DNA from: Pseudoalteromonas distincta
GTDB taxonomy: Bacteria; Pseudomonadota; Gammaproteobacteria; Enterobacterales; Alteromonadaceae
DNA length: 64,000 nt
Assembly (NCBI RefSeq): GCF_000814675.1
Contig: NZ_JWIG01000011.1
Location: 124,001 to 188,000, forward strand
Reading direction: 5' to 3'
The notes below the pieces were generated by a model that did no database searches, had not been told where the DNA came from, and saw only the letters and a program-made list of their open reading frames with translations. Every line of letters starts with the position of its first letter. Position 1 is the stretch's first letter. This document shows positions 8,993 through 17,842 of the stretch, in pieces. The position numbers and the translations under genes are program-made.

Positions 8993-9589
8993 TTACAGGT
9001 AATCGCGAATTTTTTCAGCTTGCTCTGCACTATATCCAAGGCAAAGAGCAACTTCATGAAGCATCATTTTTTTACGCGTTGTATTAGAATTTGTCATAAC
9101 CCAATATTCACTATCAGTTATGTTTTTAGGGTTCATACTACTACCGCTATTTACTAAGGCTTCTTTACTAGTAGCAAAGTAAACACGGTCACGCCCTTTT
9201 ATATCTAGTACAGCCGAAAAATCAGTTTTATGTGTGCGGTAAAATGCACTTAAAATAAACAAAAAGCGCCCAACAACACCCTTTTGCATTGCCAGCTCTT
9301 CTTTATTTAATACATTAAAAACATTATCGCTTTTTTGCTTCACGGGTGCGTGAGCTACAGGCGTTTGTTTTTTTGAAGTCTCAGCAGCAGGTGGCTCTGA
9401 GCTTTTTAATGTGGCGGTAGACGTAGTCGCAGTTTGATTATTTTGAGTTAGTTCTACGTTTGCGGTTTGAATTTTTTCGCCGCTCAGATTTAATAAACGA
9501 CGTAAAATAGTGGATGCACTTTCACCAATACTTTGCGTATTGCTTGCAATATACTGATATAACTCGTCGTCTATGTCGATTTGTTTCAT
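8993..9589 (-). CDS. seqA: Negative modulator of replication initiation SeqA
   Basis: SeqA binds hemimethylated GATC sites and sequesters the new origin after initiation. The N-terminal oligomerisation segment MKQIDIDDELYQYIASNTQ, then SASTILRRLLNL, a long low-complexity linker (about residues 40-95, T, Q, A and K rich) and a C-terminal DNA-binding domain are visible. The open frame extends upstream to 9685, but the ATG at 9589 is chosen because ACAGGAAG precedes it and because the family begins at MKQIDID. This gives 198 residues. The linker is longer than in E. coli SeqA (181 residues). Confidence 0.9.
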   Translation of the reverse strand: MKQIDIDDELYQYIASNTQSIGESASTILRRLLNLSGEKIQTANVELTQNNQTATTSTATLKSSEPPAAETSKKQTPVAHAPVKQKSDNVFNVLNKEELAMQKGVVGRFLFILSAFYRTHKTDFSAVLDIKGRDRVYFATSKEALVNSGSSMNPKNITDSEYWVMTNSNTTRKKMMLHEVALCLGYSAEQAEKIRDYL

Positions 9590-9631
9590 GTTCTTCCTGT
9601 CATTACGGGTCACATTTTTTTCTCCCGTGTG

Positions 9632-9637
9632 ATTATA
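9632..9637 (-). promoter_or_regulatory. Possible -10 element of the seqA-pgm promoter
   Basis: A perfect TATAAT on the minus strand (ATTATA on plus) lies about 43 bp before the seqA ATG, within GGGTATAATCAC. No good -35 lies at the right distance. The interval 9590-9809 also has to hold the divergent ybfF promoter, for which I see no strong candidate. Confidence 0.35.
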
Positions 9638-9809
9638 CCCAAACCAATCAGAAATGCGAGTTACAACAAGCACTCCCGTAAACATATTAATATTTACTTG
9701 ATTGTTGTTGATTTAACAAACAAAAGCCCAATTTAATAAATAGTCGCTGTATTTTTTGCTTTTTAGAGCAATGCTCGGCAAACTATGGCGAAATTTTCAG
9801 GAGGCGTGT

Positions 9810-10577
9810 ATGCAGTTAAATTACAAGCAACAAGGGCAAGGCCCTAATGTTATCTTGATCCACGGACTTTTTGGATCATTAGAAAACCTAAATGTAATCG
9901 CAAAACCATTAAGTGAACACTTTAATGTTATTAACGTTGATTTACGCAACCACGGGCTTTCTCCTCATAGTGATGAAATGAACTACCCTGCAATGGCTCA
10001 AGATATTGTCGAGTTATTAGCACATTTAAACATAGATAAAGCTCATTTAGTTGGACATTCTATGGGTGGGAAAGTCGCAATGGAATTAGCACTAACACAC
10101 CCTGAACTGGTAAATAAATTGGTTGTACTTGATATAGCACCTGTTAGTTACCCTGCTCGCCACACAAAAATATTACAAGCATTAAAAGCAGTTTCAACGC
10201 AGTCAATAGATGATAGAAAGCAAGCTGATGCAATTATGCAGCCTTATATTGAAGAGCTGGGGGTTCGCCAGTTTTTACTTAAAAGCCTCGCCAAAAATGA
10301 AGAAGGTCATTTTGCATGGCGATTTAACCTAAATGTGCTTGATGAAAAATATTCGACAATCACGTCCAATGTTAATGAAAACAATTCTTGTTTATGCGAT
10401 ACTCTTTTCATTAAAGGTAATGATTCTGACTATATATTGCCCGAGCATCGTACTGCGATTACAGCACGCTTTAAAAACACCAAGGCTAAAATTATTCATG
10501 GCGCAGGTCATTGGCTTCATGCTCAAAAGCCTCTTGCTGTTAATAAAGCGATAAATGACTTTTTAACTGCGGTTTAA
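9810..10577 (+). CDS. ybfF: Alpha/beta-hydrolase, YbfF-type esterase
   Basis: This is a cytoplasmic esterase of the alpha/beta-hydrolase fold, 255 residues. It has the oxyanion segment LIHGLFGSLENL (about 16-27), the nucleophile elbow GHSMGGK (Ser about 84) and the catalytic histidine in GAGHWLHAQKP near the C terminus. E. coli YbfF hydrolyses acyl-CoA thioesters and small esters; the physiological substrate is not settled. The frame is open from 9756, but the ATG at 9810 follows a strong CAGGAGG and matches the family N terminus (MQLNY). It is divergent from seqA, as in E. coli. Confidence 0.88.
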   Translation: MQLNYKQQGQGPNVILIHGLFGSLENLNVIAKPLSEHFNVINVDLRNHGLSPHSDEMNYPAMAQDIVELLAHLNIDKAHLVGHSMGGKVAMELALTHPELVNKLVVLDIAPVSYPARHTKILQALKAVSTQSIDDRKQADAIMQPYIEELGVRQFLLKSLAKNEEGHFAWRFNLNVLDEKYSTITSNVNENNSCLCDTLFIKGNDSDYILPEHRTAITARFKNTKAKIIHGAGHWLHAQKPLAVNKAINDFLTAV

Positions 10578-10632
10578 AGCAATTTTAATCGCGTGTTTTT
10601 GATTCAGCGCACTAAATATATGAATATTTATA

Positions 10633-10641
10633 TGCTATAGT
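10633..10641 (+). promoter_or_regulatory. Extended -10 promoter candidate for the DUF2788-ybfE-fldA group
   Basis: TGCTATAGT fits an extended -10 (TGnTATAAT with one mismatch) and lies 32 bp before the DUF2788 start. A -35 is not evident, which is acceptable for an extended -10 promoter. Confidence 0.35.
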
Positions 10642-10672
10642 ACGCGCCGTTTAATTTAAAGGTTATACGTTG

Positions 10673-10894
10673 ATGGTCAGTCAGTTAATTAACGAATTTG
10701 ATACCCTAGGGTTGTATTTTGGCTTAGCCGGTATTTTCATATTCATCGGCATGGCAATTAAAGACGTACTAAAAAGTGGCAATGTACCAAAGTTCGGACA
10801 ATACATTGTTTGGGGCGTGCTCTTTTTAGGTTGTTCAGGCTTTATTGCTAAAGGGCTTATTCAAGTATTTTGGCAAGGCGCAGGTGTAGGTTAA
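10673..10894 (+). CDS. Small membrane protein, DUF2788 family
   Basis: This protein has 73 residues and two predicted membrane helices (about 12-29, GLYFGLAGIFIFIGMAIK, and about 46-64, YIVWGVLFLGCSGFIAKG) joined by a short polar loop with KSGNVPKFGQ. It resembles the DUF2788 family, found in this place before ybfE in marine gammaproteobacteria; the function is unknown. The frame could begin with the TTG at 10670, but the ATG directly after it is preferred; AAAGG lies 9-13 bases upstream. Two bases separate its stop codon from the next start. Confidence 0.75.
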   Translation: MVSQLINEFDTLGLYFGLAGIFIFIGMAIKDVLKSGNVPKFGQYIVWGVLFLGCSGFIAKGLIQVFWQGAGVG

Positions 10895-10896
10895 GC

Positions 10897-11175
10897 ATGG
10901 CGAAGTCAGAAACAGATAGAACTACACTCGATTTATTTGAATACGAAAAACGCCCAGGCAGACCTAAAACCAATCCCCTTTCTCGGGATATGCAGTTAAA
11001 GGTAAATAAACGTAATCAAATAAAAAGAGATAAAGCACGTGGTTTAAAGCGTGTTGAATTTAAAGTTTCATCGCAGTTATATCAAGCATTGAGTGATATG
11101 GCAGATGCACAAAATATTAGCCGCAGTGCGCTGATTGAAACGATTTTACAAGAAAGATTGGCTATTGATACATAA
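10897..11175 (+). CDS. ybfE: Ribbon-helix-helix protein YbfE
   Basis: This basic protein has 92 residues. Its C-terminal half reads as a ribbon-helix-helix DNA-binding fold: strand RVEFKVS (about 49-55), helix SQLYQALSDMADAQ, turn NISRSALIETILQERL. The E. coli homologue YbfE was found as a LexA-regulated gene. I see no LexA box (CTGT-N8-ACAG) here. The ATG at 10897 is chosen over the upstream one at 10870, which would lie inside DUF2788 and add an arginine-rich tail not typical of the family. It is probably co-transcribed with fldA, 14 bp downstream. Confidence 0.82.
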   Translation: MAKSETDRTTLDLFEYEKRPGRPKTNPLSRDMQLKVNKRNQIKRDKARGLKRVEFKVSSQLYQALSDMADAQNISRSALIETILQERLAIDT

Positions 11176-11189
11176 AAGGTTTTAAATCC

Positions 11190-11717
11190 ATGGCAAGTGT
11201 AGGCATTTTTTTCGGAAGTGACACAGGTAACACAGAACACGTAGCAAAAATGATCCAAAAAGAATTGGGTAAAAAGCTAGTGGCTGTTCATGATATTGCA
11301 AAAAGCTCTAAAGAAGAGATTGCTGAATTTGATTTAATCTTATTCGGTATCCCTACTTGGTACTACGGTGAAGCTCAATGTGACTGGGATGACTTTTTCC
11401 CAGAACTTGAGGAAGTAGACTTTGAAGGTAAACTTGTTGCTATTTTTGGTTGTGGTGACCAAGAAGATTACGCTGAGTACTTTTTAGATGCAATGGGCAT
11501 GATCAACGATATTGTTACTGAACGTGGCGCTATTGTTGTGGGCCATTGGCCAAGTGAAAGCTATGACTTTGAAGCGTCTAAAGGAATGGCTGATGATAAG
11601 CACTTTGTAGGTTTGGGTATCGACGAAGACCGTCAACCAGAGCTTACAGAACAACGTGTTAAAGCATGGTCTGCTCAAGTATATGAAGAAATGTGTTTAA
11701 GTGAATTAGCTGACTAA
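11190..11717 (+). CDS. fldA: Flavodoxin, long chain
   Basis: This FMN electron carrier has 175 residues, the size of long-chain flavodoxins. The phosphate-binding loop GSDTGNTE (about 9-16), the first isoalloxazine-contacting loop TPTWYYGE-like segment (GIPTWYYGEAQCDW, about 53-66) and the second loop GCGDQEDYAEYF (about 91-102) are all visible. It donates electrons to biosynthetic enzymes such as IspG/IspH-type iron-sulfur proteins and replaces ferredoxin under iron limitation. It stands immediately before fur, as in E. coli, but a terminator hairpin separates the two. No Fur box is visible upstream. Confidence 0.95.
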   Translation: MASVGIFFGSDTGNTEHVAKMIQKELGKKLVAVHDIAKSSKEEIAEFDLILFGIPTWYYGEAQCDWDDFFPELEEVDFEGKLVAIFGCGDQEDYAEYFLDAMGMINDIVTERGAIVVGHWPSESYDFEASKGMADDKHFVGLGIDEDRQPELTEQRVKAWSAQVYEEMCLSELAD

Positions 11718-11731
11718 TTTACTGCATATAT

Positions 11732-11770
11732 CGCTAGCTGTTTAAATAATTATCAAACAGTTAGCGTTTT
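11732..11770 (+). terminator. Terminator after fldA
   Basis: The arms CGCTAGCTGTTT (11732-11743) and AAACAGTTAGCG (11755-11766) pair with one mismatch around an 11-nt loop and are followed by TTTT. It would end fldA transcripts before fur. Confidence 0.6.
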
Positions 11771-11903
11771 AAGCTTTAGTGGCAATATATATCAATTGTT
11801 CTTTGCACTTAACGCTTAGGCACGTTATCCTGTTTGTTGCTAATGTGTCGTGTACATCTTTGCAAGATGTCTAGTATAACCAAATAAAATTGAGACAGAT
11901 TTA

Positions 11904-12347
11904 ATGACTGATCATAACTTGGAACTTAAAAAAGCCGGTTTAAAAGTAACTTTACCGCGTATTAAAATATTAGAGATTTTACAATCTCCAGATAACCAAC
12001 ACATCAGTGCTGAAGATGTTTACAAAATTCTTTTGGATCTAGGTGAAGAAATTGGTCTTGCAACTGTATACCGCGTACTTAACCAATTTGATGATGCGGG
12101 TATTGTAAGCCGTCATCACTTTGAAGGCGGAAAATCAGTATTTGAACTTTCAGGAAGCACTCACCACGATCATTTAGTATGTTTGAAATGTGGCAAAGTA
12201 GTAGAGTTTGAAGATGACATGATTGAGCGTCGTCAGCTAGAAATTGCTGAAGAAAATGGTATTACTCTTACAAACCATTCTTTGTATTTATACGGTGAGT
12301 GTAATGATAAAGCAGCGTGTAAAGAATTTAGCGACGCTAACAGCTAA
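11904..12347 (+). CDS. fur: Ferric uptake regulator Fur
   Basis: This is the iron-sensing repressor, 147 residues. The winged-helix domain covers about 1-82 with the recognition segment IGLATVYRVLNQFDDAGIV. The metal site HHDHLVCLKCGKVVEF (about 88-103) holds the His cluster and first CxxC. The second cysteine pair CNDKAAC lies near the C terminus. It has its own promoter region in the 186 bp after fldA and its own terminator. Its likely targets include the palindrome at 42-60, which suggests that the first gene of the window is in the regulon. Confidence 0.95.
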   Translation: MTDHNLELKKAGLKVTLPRIKILEILQSPDNQHISAEDVYKILLDLGEEIGLATVYRVLNQFDDAGIVSRHHFEGGKSVFELSGSTHHDHLVCLKCGKVVEFEDDMIERRQLEIAEENGITLTNHSLYLYGECNDKAACKEFSDANS

Positions 12348-12366
12348 TACCGCTTTTAAAAGCAAT

Positions 12367-12395
12367 AAAAAAACCTGCTAAGTGCAGGTTTTTTT
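12367..12395 (+). terminator. Terminator after fur
   Basis: AAAAAAACCTGC-TAAGT-GCAGGTTTTTTT is a strong intrinsic terminator 20 bp after the fur stop codon. Confidence 0.85.
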
Positions 12396-12417
12396 GTGCC
12401 TAAAAGACAATAGTAAT

Positions 12418-12447
12418 AAATATACCCAGTAATTCCTGGGTATATTT
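12418..12447. repeat. 12-bp perfect hairpin between fur and the mobile repeat
   Basis: AAATATACCCAG and CTGGGTATATTT flank a 6-nt loop. There is no clear T run on either side, so it is a weak terminator at best. It may act on glnS transcripts that read through the adjacent mobile repeat. Confidence 0.5.
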
Positions 12448-12456
12448 TAAGTATTA

Positions 12457-12616
12457 TACCAATCCACAATAATACTTAATCATTTTACGGGGCTAAACGT
12501 GTCGCTACCTGCGTTAAAAAATGCTCATTTAGAATAACTAAATAGCGAATTTTTTGCCTAGCTATCAACACGTTTTTCCAGCCTCAAAATAGATCACTTA
12601 ATTAAGCGAATTGGTA
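12457..12616. mobile_element. 160-bp MITE-like element with TACCAAT ends and TTA flanks
   Basis: The left end TACCAATCCACAATAATACT and the inverse of the right end TACCAATTCGCTTAATTAAG are imperfect inverted repeats that continue inward through a GGGCTaAACGTGT / GAGGCTGGAAAAACGTGT pair. The element is bordered by TTA on both sides, consistent with a 3-bp target duplication. It encodes nothing. Its right edge lies 4 bp from the glnS stop codon. I recognise the type as a dispersed repeat of Pseudoalteromonas and relatives; that is recollection, not a search. Confidence 0.7.
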
Positions 12617-12620
12617 TTAC

Positions 12621-14279
12621 TTATTGAGTTTTAGACCATGAATCGCGAAGACCCACGGTTTGATTAAATACAACGTTCTCTGATTTAGAATCACGAGAAA
12701 AATAACCCGTACGCTCAAACTGAAAGCCCTGCTCTGCTTGTGAATTAGCAAGCGATGGTTCTAATTTAGCATTAGGTAAAACAACCAGTGACTCCGGGTT
12801 TAGCGTAGTTTCAAATTCCTCTGCAGCTGCTGGATTTGGTACGCTAAACAAGCGGTCGTATAAACGAACTTCTGCACTAATAGACTCTGGTGCTGAAACC
12901 CAATGAATAACACCTTTTACTTTACGACCATCACTTGGGTTTTTACCAAGTGTTTCGCTGTCGTAAGTACAGAAGATAGTTGTGATTTCGCCATTTTCGT
13001 CTTTTTCAACACGCTGCGCTTTAATAACATAAGCACCACGTAAGCGTACTTCTTTATCAAGTACTAAACGTTTGAATTTGTTATTCGCTTCTTCTTTAAA
13101 GTCTTCTCGTTCAATATAGATTTCACGAGTAAATGGAACATCACGACGCCCCATTTCTTCTTTATTTGGGTGATTAGCCACTGATAAAGTTTCAACTTTA
13201 TCTGCATCGTAGTTTTCAATAACGATTTTAACAGGATCGAGTACAGCCATTGCACGTGGTGCATTTTCGTTTAAGTCTTCACGGATACAGGCTTCAAGCA
13301 TGCCCATTTCAACCATATTCTCTTGTTTTGTTACACCAATACGCAAACAAAATTCACGAATTGAACCTGGTGTATAACCACGACGACGTAAACCTGCAAT
13401 AGTAGGCATACGAGGGTCATCCCACCCTTCTACATAGTTATTTACTACTAAATCATTTAGCTTACGCTTTGACATAATAGTGTATTCAAGATTTAAGCGC
13501 GAAAACTCAATTTGCTGTGGGTGACACTCTAAACTAATGTTATCAAGTACCCAGTCGTATAAACGACGGTTATCTTGAAACTCTAATGTACATAATGAAT
13601 GTGTAATACCTTCAAGCGCATCAGAAATACAGTGAGTGAAGTCATACATTGGGTAAATGCACCACTTGTCTGCTGTTTGGTGATGATGAGCAAAACGTAC
13701 ACGGTAAATAATTGGATCGCGAAGCACCATAAATGAGCTTGCCATATCAATTTTAGCACGCAGTACACATTCACCTTCTTTGAATTCGCCAGCGCGCATT
13801 TTTTCAAATAACGCTAGGTTTTCTTCAACTGAAGTATCTCTATAAGGACTGTTTTTACCTGGCTCTTTTAATGTACCGCGGTACTGTCGTGCTTCGTCTG
13901 CAGTTAAAAAACAAACGTACGCTAAGCCTTTTTCAATAAGCTCTACTGCGTAACCATATAAAGTATCAAAATAGTTAGAAGAATACTTTATGTCGCCATC
14001 CCAATTAAAGCCTAACCACTGTACATCCTCTTTAATAGAGTTAACGTAGTTAATGTCTTCTTTTTCAGGGTTTGTATCGTCAAAACGTAGGTTACATAAA
14101 CCGTTGTAGTCTTTTGCGATACCAAAATTCAAACAAATTGATTTGGCATGGCCAATATGTAAAAAACCATTTGGCTCAGGTGGAAAACGTGTATGCGTTG
14201 TCGCATGTTTGCCACTTGCTAAGTCTTCATCAATTCGGGTTCTAATAAAGTTACTTGGGCGATTCTCAATTTCCGCCAT
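12621..14279 (-). CDS. glnS: Glutaminyl-tRNA synthetase
   Basis: This class I aminoacyl-tRNA synthetase charges tRNA-Gln and has 552 residues. The ATP-binding motif HIGH occurs in [15 protein letters not shown] (about 33-47) and the KMSKS counterpart is [10 protein letters not shown] (about 269-278). The C-terminal anticodon-binding beta-barrels are present up to the conserved [25 protein letters not shown]-type sequence upstream gives an adequate ribosome-binding site (AGGATCACACTCCT read on the minus strand ends just before the ATG). The gene is single, divergent from the DUF3083-like gene, with a mobile repeat at its 3' end. Confidence 0.95.
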   Translation of the reverse strand: MAEIENRPSNFIRTRIDEDLASGKHATTHTRFPPEPNGFLHIGHAKSICLNFGIAKDYNGLCNLRFDDTNPEKEDINYVNSIKEDVQWLGFNWDGDIKYSSNYFDTLYGYAVELIEKGLAYVCFLTADEARQYRGTLKEPGKNSPYRDTSVEENLALFEKMRAGEFKEGECVLRAKIDMASSFMVLRDPIIYRVRFAHHHQTADKWCIYPMYDFTHCISDALEGITHSLCTLEFQDNRRLYDWVLDNISLECHPQQIEFSRLNLEYTIMSKRKLNDLVVNNYVEGWDDPRMPTIAGLRRRGYTPGSIREFCLRIGVTKQENMVEMGMLEACIREDLNENAPRAMAVLDPVKIVIENYDADKVETLSVANHPNKEEMGRRDVPFTREIYIEREDFKEEANNKFKRLVLDKEVRLRGAYVIKAQRVEKDENGEITTIFCTYDSETLGKNPSDGRKVKGVIHWVSAPESISAEVRLYDRLFSVPNPAAAEEFETTLNPESLVVLPNAKLEPSLANSQAEQGFQFERTGYFSRDSKSENVVFNQTVGLRDSWSKTQ

Positions 14280-14497
14280 AGGAGTGTGATCCTCTAAATA
14301 TTACGTAATAACAAAACTAATGCATTATTACAAAAACATACAATAACATACAGCAATAGATTAAGGTTTATTTTAGATATTGATTAACTTTAATCCACTT
14401 GTTCAATTGTTTATGAATAAAATTTGTTTTAACGCAACATTTAGGTCATCAAAGCCAATTATAGTAGCTAAATAACCTACTTTATAAGGATTCTAAG

Positions 14498-15568
14498 ATG
14501 GCGACACTTAATCAACACCGTGTATATATTCCAACTAATGCACGCGCTAACCACTATTTATTGGCTGAAATAATACCTAATGAAGCATTTTATAATAGCT
14601 TTAGCACTATAAACTGTTGCTACGAGCGTATTGCGCGTCAATTATTTGCATGTTGTGATGAGTATGAACTGCATAATGTACATTTATTAGCAAACGATAA
14701 ACTACCGGTTGTACGCTTTCATGATGAGTCATATCAATTAGAAACCGACAAGCAGATGTTGTTTTTTTATAACCCTCGTTATCACGAGGCACATAAAATT
14801 TATTACTCACCAGATATAAAAAGCAAGAAAATACGTTTCTTGTTTTTAGCCACGGGTGAAGACTTACGTGCAAACTCAGCTTTGTTTCACAATAGAGTGC
14901 AAAAAGTATTAAACTTACTCCAAGAACAGTTATTTATAAATCAGCCCCAATTTAAACTTCGCGATCACCAACATCTAACTTACGATTTATTTGCTAAAGA
15001 TAAGGGAAATAAAGAGAGTTATGGATATAAACTCAGAAGCCTCTACCCTCGTTATCAATCAAGGCAATGTAATATCCCTAGTGACTATGCTGAAATGACT
15101 TACGCAACATTTACCATTGCGGTTTCTCGGGCCATCAAAACACAGTTTCAAACAATAGTGAACAATAACGATGTGGAAAAGTTTTATGATTACTTTGCAG
15201 ATAGTTTTAAACGCGCATGTGAACAAAACAAACTAACACACGGTGCAATGGTAGCTAATGGCGCAATACCCATTGTCCGAAACAGTAAAATAGATAAAAA
15301 TGAAGGTAATGCAGAGTTACAAAAGTTGAGCTTTGATGTTGAATCAAATGAAAATCAAATTAAGTATTTTTATGAAGCAACAAAATTAGTAGAAACACTA
15401 CATTTTGTTATTGTAGCAACGCAGCAGGATAAACATGAAATTGGTTATGGCCGCTTTATGAACCAAGTAGAGAAAACAATTCATGCATTATGTAACGAGC
15501 TGGCCATAAATAAACAACGACAAGATTTGTCTGTACGCTTTTTTCAGCATATTAGTTATCCGTTCTAA
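14498..15568 (+). CDS. Uncharacterised protein, possibly DUF3083 family
   Basis: This is a predicted cytoplasmic protein of 356 residues with no signal peptide or membrane segment. It has no catalytic motif that I can name. Two halves look alike in outline: LPVVRFHDESYQL...FFYNPRYHEAHKIYY...RFLFLATGEDLRANSALFHNRVQKVL and, later, IPIVRNSKIDKN...IKYFYEATKLVETLHFVIVATQQDKHEIGYGRFMNQVEKTI. This suggests an internal duplication. It is rich in Asn, Tyr, Phe and His. I think it matches the uncharacterised DUF3083 family of marine gammaproteobacteria, but that is from memory. AAGGATTCTAAG before the ATG supports the start. It stands alone between glnS and a shared terminator. Confidence 0.6.
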   Translation: MATLNQHRVYIPTNARANHYLLAEIIPNEAFYNSFSTINCCYERIARQLFACCDEYELHNVHLLANDKLPVVRFHDESYQLETDKQMLFFYNPRYHEAHKIYYSPDIKSKKIRFLFLATGEDLRANSALFHNRVQKVLNLLQEQLFINQPQFKLRDHQHLTYDLFAKDKGNKESYGYKLRSLYPRYQSRQCNIPSDYAEMTYATFTIAVSRAIKTQFQTIVNNNDVEKFYDYFADSFKRACEQNKLTHGAMVANGAIPIVRNSKIDKNEGNAELQKLSFDVESNENQIKYFYEATKLVETLHFVIVATQQDKHEIGYGRFMNQVEKTIHALCNELAINKQRQDLSVRFFQHISYPF

Positions 15569-15584
15569 ATTTACCTCAATAACA

Positions 15585-15610
15585 AAAAGGCCCGCATAAG
15601 CGGGCCTTTT
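15585..15610. terminator. Bidirectional terminator between convergent genes
   Basis: AAAAGGCCCGC-ATAA-GCGGGCCTTTT is a GC-rich 11-bp stem with A and T runs on opposite sides. It ends the uncharacterised gene from the left and sucD from the right. Confidence 0.85.
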
Positions 15611-15626
15611 CAGAGGAAACAAGCAA

Positions 15627-16499
15627 TTACCAGCCTGTTTTCTCTTTAAGTGCTTTACCGATTTCAGCAAGTGAACGTACAGTTTTTACGCCCGCAGCTT
15701 CTAATGCAGCAAATTTCTCATCAGCAGTACCTTTACCGCCTGCGATGATTGCGCCAGCGTGACCCATACGCTTACCTTCTGGTGCAGTAACACCAGCAAT
15801 GTAAGATACTACAGGTTTAGTTACGTTAGCTTTGATGTACTCTGCAGCTTCTTCTTCTGCAGTACCACCAATTTCACCAATCATTACGATTGCTTCAGTT
15901 TGTGGATCTTTTTCGAACATTTCTAGAACGTCGATAAAGTTAGTACCTGGGATTGGATCACCACCAATACCAACACACGTAGACTGACCAAAACCAGCAT
16001 CAGTAGTTTGCTTAACCGCTTCGTACGTTAAAGTACCAGAGCGAGAAACAATACCTACTTTACCAGGTTTGTGGATGTGACCAGGCATGATACCAATCTT
16101 AGTCTCACCAGGAGTAATAACACCTGGACAGTTAGGACCGATCATACGAGTACCTGTTTGATCTAGTTTAACTTTTACGTCAACCATATCAAGCGTAGGG
16201 ATACCTTCAGTGATACAAACAATCAGCTCGATGCCAGCATCGATAGCTTCTAAGATTGCATCTTTACAGAAAGGAGCTGGTACGTAGATAACTGAAGCAG
16301 TTGCGCCAGTTTCTTGAACAGCATCACGAACTGTGTTGAATACAGGAAGACCAAGGTGCGTTTGACCGCCTTTACCTGGGCTTACACCACCAACCATTTG
16401 TGTACCGTACTCAAGCGCTTGCTCTGAGTGGAAAGTACCTTGGCCACCAGTGAAACCTTGACAGATAACTTTTGTATCTTTATTGATTAATACAGACAT
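15627..16499 (-). CDS. sucD: Succinyl-CoA synthetase alpha subunit
   Basis: The alpha subunit (290 residues) of the TCA enzyme converts succinyl-CoA to succinate with nucleotide triphosphate formation. The CoA-binding Rossmann segment [15 protein letters not shown] (about 16-30) and the phosphohistidine loop GHAGAI (about 246-251) are clear. The ATG shares one base with the sucC stop codon (TAATG), so translation is coupled. It is the last gene of the sdh-suc cluster in the direction of transcription, followed by a strong terminator. Confidence 0.95.
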   Translation of the reverse strand: MSVLINKDTKVICQGFTGGQGTFHSEQALEYGTQMVGGVSPGKGGQTHLGLPVFNTVRDAVQETGATASVIYVPAPFCKDAILEAIDAGIELIVCITEGIPTLDMVDVKVKLDQTGTRMIGPNCPGVITPGETKIGIMPGHIHKPGKVGIVSRSGTLTYEAVKQTTDAGFGQSTCVGIGGDPIPGTNFIDVLEMFEKDPQTEAIVMIGEIGGTAEEEAAEYIKANVTKPVVSYIAGVTAPEGKRMGHAGAIIAGGKGTADEKFAALEAAGVKTVRSLAEIGKALKEKTGW

Positions 16500-17665
16500 T
16501 ATTTGCCCTCCGCAGCAGCAACAACTTTCTCAGCAGCGTCTGTTAGTGATTCAGCAGCAATGATATCTAGACCTGAGTTCTTAAGAACTTCACGACCTAA
16601 TTCAGCATTAGTACCTTCTAAACGTACAACTACAGGTACATTTACGCCAACTTCTTTAACTGCGCCAATGATACCTTCAGCAATCATGTCACAACGTACG
16701 ATACCGCCAAAGATGTTTACTAAAACAGCTTTAACATTGTCGTCAGAAAGGATGATTTTGAATGCTTCAGAAACACGTTCTTTAGTCGCGCCGCCGCCAA
16801 CATCTAGGAAGTTAGCCGGTTTGCCGCCGTGTAGGTTTACGATGTCCATAGTACCCATTGCTAGGCCTGCGCCGTTAACCATACAACCAACATTGCCATC
16901 TAGAGCAACGTAGTTAAGCTCGAAGCTTGCTGCGTGTGCTTCACGTGCATCTTCTTGAGATGGATCGTGGAACTCACGGATTTTAGGCTGACGGTAAAGT
17001 GCATTACCATCAATACCGATTTTTCCGTCAAGACAGTGAAGGTTACCTTCGTCTGTAATTACTAACGGGTTGATTTCAAGTAGTGCGAAATCAAAATCAG
17101 TAAACATGTTACCAAGACCCATAAAGATCTTAACAAACTGCTTCATTTGTACTGGGTTAAGACCCAATTTGAAGCCTAGTTCACGTGCTTGATAAGCTTG
17201 AGGACCCACTAATGGATCAATTTCAGCTTTGTGGATAAGCTCTGGTGTTTCTTCTGCAACAGTTTCAATTTCAACGCCGCCTTCAGTAGACGCCATGAAA
17301 ACTACTTTGCGAGATGCACGGTCAACTACTGCACCTAGGTACAATTCGTTAGCAATGTCAGTACAGCTTTCAACTAAAATTTTAGCTACTGGCTGGCCTT
17401 TCTCGTCTGTTTGGTAAGTAACTAGGTTTTTACCCAACCAGTTAGCTGCAAACGCTTTTACTTCGTCGATAGTTTTTACTAGCTTTACACCGCCAGCTTT
17501 ACCACGTCCACCTGCGTGAACCTGAGTTTTAACAACCCACATATCACCGCCGATTTTTTCAGCAGCTGCTGCAGCTTCTTCAGGTGTATCGCAAGCGAAA
17601 CCCTGAGAAACTGGTAAACCATATTCGGCAAAAAGTTGTTTTGCCTGATACTCATGCAAATTCAT
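16499..17665 (-). CDS. sucC: Succinyl-CoA synthetase beta subunit
   Basis: This ATP-grasp subunit has 388 residues, the family's standard size. [19 protein letters not shown] at the N terminus, [16 protein letters not shown] (about 46-61), and the C-terminal [13 protein letters not shown] plus [13 protein letters not shown] are diagnostic. It carries the nucleotide-binding site; sucD carries the phosphohistidine. It starts 177 bp after sucB, behind an intrinsic terminator, so sucCD probably has a promoter of its own or relies on read-through. Confidence 0.95.
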   Translation of the reverse strand: MNLHEYQAKQLFAEYGLPVSQGFACDTPEEAAAAAEKIGGDMWVVKTQVHAGGRGKAGGVKLVKTIDEVKAFAANWLGKNLVTYQTDEKGQPVAKILVESCTDIANELYLGAVVDRASRKVVFMASTEGGVEIETVAEETPELIHKAEIDPLVGPQAYQARELGFKLGLNPVQMKQFVKIFMGLGNMFTDFDFALLEINPLVITDEGNLHCLDGKIGIDGNALYRQPKIREFHDPSQEDAREAHAASFELNYVALDGNVGCMVNGAGLAMGTMDIVNLHGGKPANFLDVGGGATKERVSEAFKIILSDDNVKAVLVNIFGGIVRCDMIAEGIIGAVKEVGVNVPVVVRLEGTNAELGREVLKNSGLDIIAAESLTDAAEKVVAAAEGK

Positions 17666-17791
17666 GATGCTTTATCCAATTTTTTATACTAAAAGAGCTG
17701 AATATTTTTTCAAATAAACAACTATCCCAAATTGCGCACCTAGTATAGATCCCAAGGCTTAACATGAAAACCCCAGTAAGACCAAAGGCGC

Positions 17792-17824
17792 AAAAAAAAA
17801 GCTGTGAATGTTCATTCACAGCTT
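17792..17824 (-). terminator. Intrinsic terminator between sucB and sucC
   Basis: AAGCTGTGAAT-GAAC-ATTCACAGCTT (minus-strand reading) is followed by nine T residues, 19 bp after the sucB stop codon. It looks strong enough to uncouple most sucCD transcription from the upstream genes. Confidence 0.85.
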
Positions 17825-17842
17825 ACATTTCATACAACTAGA

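Noticed and set aside
9589..9685. N-terminal extension of SeqA to 9685
   Set aside because: The extra 32 codons do not resemble any SeqA, while the ATG at 9589 has a good ribosome-binding site. The region is better read as the promoter and leader, with a TATAAT at 9632-9637.
10561..10672. LexA box before DUF2788-ybfE
   Set aside because: YbfE is LexA-regulated in E. coli, so I looked for CTGT-N8-ACAG in this gap and found none.
16503..16913. Open frame of 136 codons on the plus strand inside sucC
   Set aside because: It is exactly antisense to a well-conserved gene, rich in Ser, Pro and Thr as expected for an antisense shadow, and has no ribosome-binding site.
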